Part shown: piece after piece, positions 52,604 through 61,528 of the stretch
How positions within the stretch are numbered: position 1 is the stretch's first letter
Layout: the number at the start of each line of letters is the position of its first letter
Assembly (NCBI GenBank): GCA_013397695.1
Contig: VYZI01000018.1
Coordinates: forward strand, 2,892,920 to 2,956,919
Direction: 5' to 3'
Source: Centropus unirufus
Taxonomy: Eukaryota; Chordata; Aves; Cuculiformes; Centropidae
Length of the DNA stretch: 64,000 nt
Program-made: the position numbers and the translations under genes
The notes under the pieces: model-generated
What the model saw: the letters and a program-made list of their open reading frames with translations, nothing else
Told to the model about the DNA's origin: nothing
Database searches by the model: none

Positions 52604-55600
52604 GTAAAGATGTTCCAGCCGGTGCCTTGAATGGGGGTCAGCTCCTTCCTGAATGTGCAGGAACAGGGATTTGACTATATATCCATATGAGTGAATGCCC
52701 GTTCTGGGAACTGCTTGTCCTGTTGCTGGGGTTTTATACCTACAGCAGATCCTTTAAATTAGAGATTTGGAGTGCATTGGTAACAGTTCTGATATTTGTA
52801 ATTTCAGATGCAAAATATTATGAAGTGAGGAATTTTGTGTTTAATTATTTTTCTCGCTGTCATGTTTTTGCCATGCTCCCATTCACTCTGGTGCTACATG
52901 TATTTCAAAAACATGTAAAAGGACCTAGTAAACGCGGCTTGAAATGTAAAAATTAATAGCAAGAAGTTTCATTGAGTTGTGGGACTACCGGGAAGAAAGC
53001 AGAATTGATTTGCAGCCTCATGTGTTGTATCAGGATAATTCTTTTTTAAGTTGTCCCTTAAAAGAATAAGTATTTTGTGATCCTAAAAACTTTTCACCAA
53101 ATTCAAGCAATGTACTGAATTCCTACCAAGCTACACCAGAAGGCAGCAATGTGAAGGATTTTAATTGGATTAATAAAGCATAGCAAAGAACTTGACTTAG
53201 ATATGATGTTATGATCATAACTTGAAAATTGAAAGATGACTCCTGCCCACTCCAGCCCAGCCTCCCGGCAGGGAAAGCAAGCAGGGCTTGTCTGCAGCAG
53301 ACAGCTTTTCTCAATGGCATCCACGTACTTAAATATCATCTCATGGTAGGACAAGTCCAAGACAGAATCCTTGGCATCTCGGTTCAACTGCATAAAAGGA
53401 GTTGATGAAAAGGCAGTTAGGAAACAAGGGGAAATCTTGGCTTAGGTTGGAGTCAGCAACAAAATTCCTATTGCCCAGCATTCAAAGTGAGACAGGGAAA
53501 GGAAAGGGCGGGATGTGCCAAAAATTCTTGCAGTGATGCCGAGCTGTACTCTTCCCTCTCACTGTCTTTAAAAGGTGGTACATACAAAATCATTCCCAAG
53601 CCCCCTTCTGTTTGCTTTACTTCTCTGTAGCTGTGAAGCAACTACAGTCCGAGTTCATGATGTTCCTGCTTGCTCTGCAACAGGCTGTCTGGAAATGGGC
53701 CTATCTCTTTTTTCCTGTGAGGTGGGAATCTGAGCCATTGCCCCTTGGGAGTACAATTCTATGCACCCGGACTGCCGAACCAGCGCTGAAGCAAAGCTGC
53801 TACCTGCTGTTTTGACTCACGATGTTCTTACAAGGGATATTTTGGGCAGCATTGCTGAGGCACGCTGAGCAGTCTATGGGCAGAGCTTTCCAAGGACAAA
53901 TTAAAACCTTCCCTGAGGAGAGGGAAATAGGATACCCCTTTGTTAACTGTTTCCTTCTGTCTCTCCGTGAGCACAACCTGAGCCACTCCCATCATGGAGT
54001 GTAGCTCTTTTCTCTCTAGGCTCCAGAAGCAGGGAGTCTGGATGTTGCTTTCACCCCAGTGCCTGTTGTGCTGGATCCTTTAACGCTCACTGCTACATGC
54101 AAGTCCATGGAATTGAAGGCAGAGAAGACAACATTAGAAATCCCTTATTATGGGTATTTTCTGCACTTAACTGTCTGCAAGTATTGTATGTAAGCGCAAC
54201 GGCAGGAGGAGATTCCTAATGCTCAAACCAATGTCCACCATTATGGCTATTTGATTTTATTAATTTCCTAGTTGGAGGCTGTTGTCATCTTACCCTTAAG
54301 CTGACCTTCAGATCAGGTAGGTGGTTACCCCTGCTGATGGTATTTGCAGTGCACATAACACACACCTGGAATGAGGAGTCACACAGAGGACTCGGTGTTA
54401 ACCCACAACCGGCTGCTTGCTGTTGGCAGTAATTCCTTCATGTCCCCTTCAGAAGGACAGTGCTGTAGCCTTTTCCCGGTCCCATCCCACTGATGCTACT
54501 CCTGTTGCTCTGCAGCTGGGCTGGCCCTATGCTATGAAGATGAGACTCGCCTTGTTGACGACTTATTCAAGAACTACAGCAAGATGGTGCGACCGGTGGA
54601 GGACCATCGGGACGCTGTCGTCGTCACTGTTGGGCTGCAGCTCATCCAGCTTATTAGCGTGGTATGGGATGAATGAGTGATACTTGTTGAACTGCTGGCT
54701 TACATGGTAGTGCCAGTGTCAATTTTGTAAGGAAACAATTTTTCTCCTTTAATCCTGACGCTTGCTGCTGCCTTCTTTTCTTTCCTTTTTTTTTTTTTTC
54801 TTAAGGATGAAGTAAATCAGATTGTGACAACCAATGTACGCCTGAAACAGGTAACTCAATATTGCAAAGTATTCCATCTAATTCAGATAAATGCACTGGA
54901 CACAGCCAGGAATGAACTACTCTTATAGTCTCAGGGGCAACTTGGACAGGTGGGTCAGTTAGCAGAGCATTTCTTCTTTATGGGATCTCAAGAACAAAAT
55001 GTGCTAGACACTAAGAGCCCTAAGAAAAGCATTTTGCATTGTATTTCAGACTGTAGACTTCATGTATATGCATCTTTTGTATAATTTTTATAAGCTGCTT
55101 GAACCAAAATTGAAGCTAGTGTAAAAAAGTAGCTGAGGGTCCCACTAGCATATGTTAATGCTTATCTGCATGTCCCCAAGCAAGGGAGGTTCGTGTTTCT
55201 AGGAACTATCAAAACTAACCCCTAACGTGCTGGAAGAGGATCTCAGTGGCTGAAATACTCCCTCTTTAGCAATGGACAGATGTCAACCTCAAGTGGAATC
55301 CAGATGACTACGGCGGCGTGAAAAAAATCCGCATCCCCTCAGATGACATCTGGCGGCCAGACCTTGTCCTTTACAACAAGTAAGGGGTGCCAGCTGCGTG
55401 GGGAGGGAGGGGAAGCTCTGCCCCATGGCACCGCTCTGGTGGGGATGTTCTCCTAGACATCTGGGCCAGTGCATAGCGTGCCTCAAAGCAAGCTTGTCCA
55501 GGAGCAGGCACGACACACTGGGGGGACCAGATGATCCACAGCCAAAAGAATCCTTTTATGACCACGTTAATTATGCTGCCCATATTGCTCTTAATGTCCT

Positions 55601-58600
55601 TGTTCCTTTTGCAGTGCAGATGGTGATTTTGCCATCGTTAAATTCACCAAAGTCCTTCTGGAGCACACAGGCTTGATCACCTGGACACCGCCGGCTATTT
55701 TTAAAAGCTACTGCGAAATTATAGTCACACATTTCCCGTTTGACCAGCAGAATTGCAGTATGAAGTTGGGAACTTGGACATATGATGGCAAAACGGTTAT
55801 TATTAACCCGGTAAGCAAGGGGTTTGTAATTGGGGAAAGCAGTAAAGATCTGGATATGTTGTTAGGGAAATCTCAGGCTTGGAATGGAATATAACCTTGT
55901 TTTGACCGAGAAACAACCAAGCACTACTTGTAAAATATAAAAGCCCTGTTTGTAGATCTAGCACAAAATTTCCTGGTTTGGCCACTAAAATTCTGTGTAC
56001 GCATAATTCCTGGGCCTTAATGGTCTCCTACCCATCTGTCCTCTAACAGATTCATGGAACTCCTTATGGTGTTGCCTGTTCTGCTTTTTTTTTATTATGT
56101 TTTTTTGTGGGGTGCTTTTACTCTGCTCATGGCTTTCCATTTCCAAGGGCTCTTTCTCTGTCATCTCAGGTATGCCTCCCATCTGTAAATATTTAATCTT
56201 TTCAGTCTACTATCTCTGCTTGTTTTTGTAAATATTTAGTTGAATGCTGTATAGAGGCTGATATTCTGAGGCAAAATAACACAGGCAAGAGTAGTTTGCT
56301 CACAAAAAGGCATGAAGTGCCTGAGTTATTGGGAATCCTGTTCTTGAGTAACTGCCAAGTTTTGATTTTGTTCAGAGCAACTAACACTGAGAATTTGTAT
56401 TTTTTTGCTCTCAGGAGAGTGACCGTCCAGATCTGAGCAACTTCATGGAGAGTGGGGAGTGGGTGATGAAAGACTACCGTGGCTGGAAGCACTGGGTTTA
56501 CTATGCTTGCTGCCCTACCACCCCCTACTTGGATATCACCTACCACTTCCTGATGCAGCGCCTGCCTCTCTACTTCATCATGAACGTCATCATTCCCTGC
56601 CTGCTCTTCTCCTTTTTAACTGGGTTTGTTTTTTACCTACCCACAGATTCAGGTTTGTGAATTTATTCATTCTACTGCCATAGAATAACAAGTTTCTGTG
56701 AAATTCTGAATATTTTACATCACCAGTCAGCTTGAAGGGCAGTGCTTCCTAGAACTAGACATTTCAGCTCTAAATATTCTGCTAATAAAGGGTAAGCACT
56801 GGAAGCTGAAACTATTAATATAAATAAGTTGGGCTGATTTCCCACAAAAATTACTGATGTGATTGTAACCCAGTTACTTCTGCAAAACACAGATCTTTCT
56901 AGTTGATTTTTATGTTTTGCCGTGGGTAGGTAGTCAGTGTGTTCGTATGTCACACAGTAAGCGAGCACACAGCCAGCGTGGCTGACACTCTTCTGCACCA
57001 CGTTAGAGCAAAGAGTTTGTTATCTGTTCAGACACATCACCTCGTGTGACACAAAGAGTAATCCTGGCCTATCCTGGCCTCCTTTGCCCCTGCATAGCAG
57101 CTCTTGCTCCCTGCAACCATTTCCTCTGCTTCATTCCTTTTACTTAGCGTCAGCCTTTTATACTGCTTAATTTCATTAAGGCTTTCCATTAAATACTTGA
57201 TGTAATTCTTTTTCCAGTGGAAAACTATCTTTAGAGTCGAACTGGATAGAAAAAAATGCGTGAATCAGGTTCTGTGGTTCAGTTTTGACATCCTGCAGGC
57301 TGGAGGATCTCAAATAGCAACTGACCTCTGGTGTCAGATGTGATTTTTTTTTCTGCCCACTCAGCCCAGCATGAGCCTGCCAGAGAGTAAGGCAAGTGAA
57401 CCCCCAGGAGGCTGTGCAACAGGCATTAATCAGGTGCATATATTTTGTCTTCCAAAATGCGCAGCCCATGAAGTGCCCCTGGCAGGTACGCTTTCCATAT
57501 CTATCACCCATACTTCAGCCTAGTCACACCTGGTGATGCCCATCTTAACCTGGAGCTGATGCTGTTAGACTCCCATCTTTAGCCAGTCCAGTTGCACACA
57601 CGTGTACTTGTGTGAATAACCAGCAGCACATCATAGCTGAAATAAATACTCTCTGTGCTGAATTATAGGAACAGCAATGGTATTATCTCTTTTTTTATTT
57701 TTCTTCTTTTTTTTTCCTTTTGTGGGTGGCAGGTGAGAAAATGACCCTCAGCATCTCTGTCCTGCTGTCTTTGACTGTGTTCCTTCTGGTCATTGTGGAG
57801 CTGATCCCCTCCACCTCCAGTGCAGTGCCTCTGATAGGCAAATACATGCTGTTTACGATGGTGTTTGTCATCGCTTCAATCATCATCACGGTCATCGTCA
57901 TCAACATCCACCACCGCTCCCCAAGCACCCACACCATGCCACCCTGGGTCAGGAAGGTGAGCTCTATGGCTTTGCACGTTTCCTGGTTTCCATTGAGCGC
58001 TCCATATTTTATTAGCAGGTTTTCTAATAAAAGTCAACAAGAATTGGGGAAGCAAATGCATCACGTTAAATCTCTCTGGGCACAAGAGCTGGTGTTTACT
58101 ACTTTGCTGTGTTTACTGCTTAGCAAGACTGCTAAAGGTCTCCTTTAACTAACAAAATTGTCCACTGGTTTAGTCTTGCAGGAAACAAATAAGGTAAAAC
58201 ATGGGCAGCTGAAGGTACAGGGAAAAGAAAATATGCAGTTGGATTCAATTTACGTTTCTTGGTCTAATTCTCCATCTGACTGCAAAGCACTGCTGCCTGC
58301 CAGTGGCCAAGTTTGACAGCCTGTGTGAGTGCAGAGCACAGACATTGGGGATACCTGTGTTCAGCATCTTATTTTGCAAATGACAGTTCAGGAAAAGCTA
58401 CTATCTCCTCTGTACTTTTCCACTAAATACAGTTGTTCTGCAGTCCTTGGGAAGCAAGGAGATCCTTACACGGTAGTCTAAATGGTAACTACAAGATGTG
58501 AAAAAATACTGTCTGTCACTACAAGCTCTTTGCCAGGGAGACAGTACCAAAGAGAAATCCATCCACTTTTTCTCTCTTGTTTTAAGCCAGCCTGGGTTCA

Positions 58601-61528
58601 TATTAAACCACGACATAAATAGGAGACTGTTCTGTGTATTTTGAGTTATAGTTTTAAGGCAATGGCTTAAACCAGGTTCACTCTGCATAACAAACAGTCC
58701 CTGCAGAAGGGAAATTTCAAAAAGCAAACACTGCATGTCCTTAAAATTGCCTTGGCAGCAAGCCTCTGTTACTGCAAAGGAAATAATTGTAAATCTTACA
58801 CGCATGTATTATAAACATTTGTAATAGCAAAGTCTAACGTAAGTAGCCAGGAGAGATCTTTTGTATTCTACTCTTCAAGCCAGATTTGTAAGCAATGTGT
58901 TCCAAATTAGATGAGACTGATAGAGCCCTGTCAGCTCCCACTAGCTGGCACAGGCTACGTGGAGGATGCGGCACCCCCTCCTCATATATAGATGTTTGCT
59001 ATAAGGAGGGAGAAATGGTTTCCAGAAAACAGGTGACTCCATCTGTCCCAGGATGCAAGGCTGACAAAAGCCCCAGTGTGACTGAGGCACGTGGGCTGTG
59101 ACATATTCTAAGAGGGAATCTGTAGCCGATCCAGCGCAGGAAGCAGTTTGGGACTGGAGAGGCTTGCCTTTGTTCAGCGCACAGCTGCGTCTGTAACACA
59201 GCCCCGCAGACCAGCAACCGTCATCTTCTCCCTCTTTGTTTTCAGGTCTTTATTGACACCATCCCAAACATCATGTTTTTCTCTACAATGAAACGACCAT
59301 CCAAAGATAAACAAGATAACAATATTTTTGCAGAAGATATTGATATTTCTGAAATCTCTGGGAAGCCAGGCTCTGTGCCTGTCAACTTCTACTCCCCGCT
59401 TACCAAAAATCCCGATGTGAAAAATGCTATCGAGGGAATCAAATACATTGCGGAAACAATGAAATCAGACCAAGAAGCCAGTAATGTAAGGCATTTTTTG
59501 TGCATGATTCATTTCTTGCTTTCAAATCTCTACAACTTGTTTTTTATGACAAAATATCCCCGTCTCACGGAAACACTCCAAGCTCTGGTTTGGCTCTAGC
59601 AGGGGACAGTTTTCTCCCCTTGGTGCAGTGAACAAGGAGCATGACATTATTGTTGCATACGGCAATTGAATCTTGGCCCTCCAAAAAAGAAAAAGGGGGG
59701 AGGGAAGTGTCGGTGCTAAGGTTTTCTAAACATGGTATGTCGAGCCATAGAGATGGAGGGCCTGTGAGCAGCGAACTACTTTTGGGAACTGTAAGCAAGT
59801 TCCAAAACACATTCCTCCTGTCTCCCACTCGGGAATCCTCCCCCTGCAGTAAGCGAGCCCCTGTTGCTTTTGATAAGCCAGGAAGCAAACCGAGCTCCAA
59901 AAGGCTAATAGTTTTATCTGAGAAGAATCAAATGTAACTCAAAATTATAATTTCAGTTTTTATAAGGTTTTGAGTTATTCCGGAATGCTACAAGTAGTCC
60001 CTGCAAGTGAAGCGAGTCATGAGCTACTCCGATTACTGACTTTTTCCACACTGCAAGCCAAAGGAAGGATAAATGCGCGTAGAGTCCCATATGGCAGTGT
60101 TCCCCAGGAAAACCTAGCTCTGCCTCTTTCTAGCACATTCAATGCAATTAACCCACTCTTTTATTTCAGTTATCACAACCCACACAGCTTTTGCCTGGGT
60201 AATTCAGTCCTGGAACTTCAGTTTTCTAAATGAACATAGCAGGCTAGCCCAAAGGCAGGGCAAAGAGTTCTCAGAGACAATAATTTGGCCCATGCTCTTG
60301 CAAAAGAGGCGCCTCCTTCCTATGGACAGGATTTACACCACAGTGTTTATTCCTGTGACCAAATTCCTGGAGCATGTGGAATGGCTCTGGCTGCTGTCTC
60401 ATGTTTCCCATGACTCCAATGCTTTTCTGCAGATAAAGTGTTACCTTCAGCAGGGCTGGCACGGCTTCAGTGCCTCTGGGCTTCACTTCCTCCTAGGCTT
60501 ACAAGGAGGGTCTTTGGGTTCCTGGCAAGCGCTCCCTTCGGAAGTGGAGCCCAGCTGCTTGTGTCATCTGGGCAGCTCCGATATCACCTCCAGGGGGTTC
60601 GGAAGACAAGTTCCCCAAATAAACCGAAGGTGTAGCTTCTGAAGGCTGCCACTTAGTGGCAATGACTGGTGCACTTATACACTTGTGCGCCACCTCAAAA
60701 CGGTATTGATTATTATAACAGTATCCTCTAGGGAATTTACAACAGCCTCTTCTACTCATGGGGCAACTAAGGCAAAAACAGAGTGTCTTAGGACAGTAGG
60801 TCTCAGTAAGGCAGAGGTACAGAGTGGCAATCCTGATGCCCACTGCACTTGGCACCTCACACTGCTCTATCTTACAGTACTGGGTTCCCACAGAAGAAAC
60901 CAGTAAAAATGTGGTTGCAGATCAAGTGGTTCTTGGTATCTCATAACTGGAAAAAAAAGGCTAAGGGAGCTACTGAGAAAGTTTTCCCAGACCTTAGGGT
61001 ATATTCTAAAAAAAAAAAGCAAGAACTAGAGCCAAAGTAATGCGAATTGCTCGGGTATCCCAAGGGAAAAAAAAGAAATAGAAAAATAAAAGCCAGTTGG
61101 GTCAAACTAAGTGTTTTGCTTTCAGTGTTTTAAACTCTTTTTCAAAAGTAACTATTTGACTCAAAAATAATCTTTTCAACGTTATTTTAAATGAAAAATT
61201 TCACCATGTTTCCAAAACAGTTTAGTCTTGAAAGCATATCTAGCTAGCTTAGTCTTTCTCAGCCAGTGATCTGCTTTTTGCATAATAATAGTGGAAATTA
61301 AGAAAGATTTCCCACGTTCCAGACAGTAAATTATAATAATTCCCAGAACAAACATGGATCTGTAAGGATTTAACATCTCTTTTGTTTCTTTCCCAGGCTG
61401 CAGAAGAGTGGAAGTTTGTTGCAATGGTTCTCGATCATGTTCTTCTTGTCATATTTATGCTAGTTTGTATTATAGGAACATTAGCTGTATTTGCTGGTCG
61501 CCTTATTGAATTAAATCAGCAAGAATGA
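52564..61528 (+). CDS. CHRNA1: Muscle nicotinic acetylcholine receptor alpha1 subunit precursor; nine coding exons
   Basis: Spliced CDS: 52564-52603, 54516-54661, 54806-54850, 55270-55379, 55615-55810, 56415-56652, 57733-57956, 59246-59485, 61397-61528. Total 1371 bases, 456 residues and TGA, all junctions in phase. A 19-residue signal peptide precedes a 437-residue mature subunit, the classical length. Mature numbering shows Y93, W149, Y190, C192-C193 and Y198 of the acetylcholine site, the Cys-loop C128-C142 with glycosylation site N141, the main immunogenic region 67-76 (WNPDDYGGVK), M1 from about 211, M2 about 243-261 lining the cation pore, M3 about 277-298, the cytoplasmic loop, and M4 with C418. 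Two copies join beta, delta and gamma or epsilon subunits at the neuromuscular junction. Odd points: T195 in place of the usual Asp, M216 and F231 in M1, and a C-terminal Glu. Confidence 0.98.
52604..54515 (+). other. CHRNA1: CHRNA1 intron 1
   Basis: 1912 bases without recognisable coding content. Confidence 0.9.
54516..54661 (+). CDS. CHRNA1: CHRNA1 coding exon 2 (mature N-terminus)
   Basis: 146 bases, mature residues up to V43. Acceptor gctctgcag|CTGGGC and donor GTG|gtatgg. Begins the mature chain at YEDETRLVDDLF and covers the N-terminal helix and the first beta-strand (VVVTVGLQLIQLI). Confidence 0.97.
54806..54850 (+). CDS. CHRNA1: CHRNA1 coding exon 3 (45-base exon)
   Basis: Fifteen codons, D44-Q58 (DEVNQIVTTNVRLKQ), the size conserved throughout the nicotinic receptor family. 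The acceptor ends in AAG rather than CAG or TAG but is preceded by 14 consecutive Ts. Donor CAG|gtaact. Confidence 0.97.
54851..55269 (+). other. CHRNA1: CHRNA1 intron 3
   Basis: 419 bases. In humans this intron holds the alternative P3A exon. I see no in-frame exon with splice sites here. Confidence 0.85.
55270..55379 (+). CDS. CHRNA1: CHRNA1 coding exon 4 (main immunogenic region, loop A)
   Basis: 110 bases, Q59-N94 plus two bases, again the family-typical exon size. Acceptor ctctttag|CAATGG and donor ACAA|gtaagg. Carries the main immunogenic region at 67-76 and loop A tyrosine Y93. Confidence 0.97.
55615..55810 (+). CDS. CHRNA1: CHRNA1 coding exon 5 (Cys-loop, loop B)
   Basis: 196 bases, N95-P160. 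Acceptor ttttgcag|TGCAGA and donor CCG|gtaagc. Contains the signature Cys-loop from C128 to C142 with N-glycosylation sequon NCS at 141, and W149 of the aromatic agonist box. Confidence 0.97.
55811..56414 (+). other. CHRNA1: CHRNA1 intron 5
   Basis: 604 bases, T-rich in its second half, nothing else recognised. Confidence 0.9.
56415..56652 (+). CDS. CHRNA1: CHRNA1 coding exon 6 (C-loop with vicinal cysteines, M1)
   Basis: 238 bases, E161-S239 plus one base. Acceptor gctctcag|GAGAGT; the donor TCAG|gtttgt is a weak match to consensus. Encodes Y190, C192-C193 and Y198, which define it as an alpha subunit, then M1. Residue 195 is Thr (ACC) where vertebrate muscle alpha1 normally has Asp. Confidence 0.97.
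56653..57732 (+). other. CHRNA1: CHRNA1 intron 6
   Basis: 1080 bases ending in a long T-rich tract and then TGTGGGTGGCAG. Nothing else recognised. Confidence 0.9.
57733..57956 (+). CDS. CHRNA1: CHRNA1 coding exon 7 (pore helix M2 and M3)
   Basis: 224 bases, G240-K314. Acceptor gggtggcag|GTGAGA and donor AAG|gtgagc. M2 runs EKMTLSISVLLSLTVFLLVI with the gate leucine L251 and flanking charged rings E241 and E262. M3 follows, then the start of the cytoplasmic loop (HHRSPSTHTMPPWVRK). Confidence 0.97.
57957..59245 (+). other. CHRNA1: CHRNA1 intron 7
   Basis: 1289 bases, no further feature recognised. Confidence 0.9.
59246..59485 (+). CDS. CHRNA1: CHRNA1 coding exon 8 (cytoplasmic loop)
   Basis: 240 bases, V315-N394. 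Acceptor gttttcag|GTCTTT and donor AAT|gtaagg. Encodes the M3-M4 intracellular segment including FIDTIPNIMFFSTMKRPS and the amphipathic helix NAIEGIKYIAETMKS before M4. Confidence 0.97.
59486..61396 (+). other. CHRNA1: CHRNA1 intron 8
   Basis: 1911 bases. A near-perfect 13-base palindrome GCCACTTAGTGGC at 60648-60660 is the only small structure noted; it also resembles a CTCF core with one mismatch. Confidence 0.85.
61397..61528 (+). CDS. CHRNA1: CHRNA1 last coding exon (M4, stop)
   Basis: 132 bases, A395-E437 and TGA. Acceptor tttcccag|GCTGCA. M4 (about 409-428) includes the conserved C418. The tail reads RLIELNQQE, with a terminal Glu where I recall Gly in other species. Confidence 0.97.
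   Translation, partial: AAEEWKFVAMVLDHVLLVIFMLVCIIGTLAVFAGRLIELNQQE

Noticed and set aside
54851..55269. Possible counterpart of the human P3A alternative exon in CHRNA1 intron 3
   Set aside because: No in-frame segment bounded by AG and GT gave a similar peptide, and the exon is known only from hominoids.
60648..60660. Near-perfect palindrome GCCACTTAGTGGC in the last CHRNA1 intron
   Set aside because: Short palindromes of this size arise by chance in 64 kb, and as a CTCF site it has a mismatch in the core.
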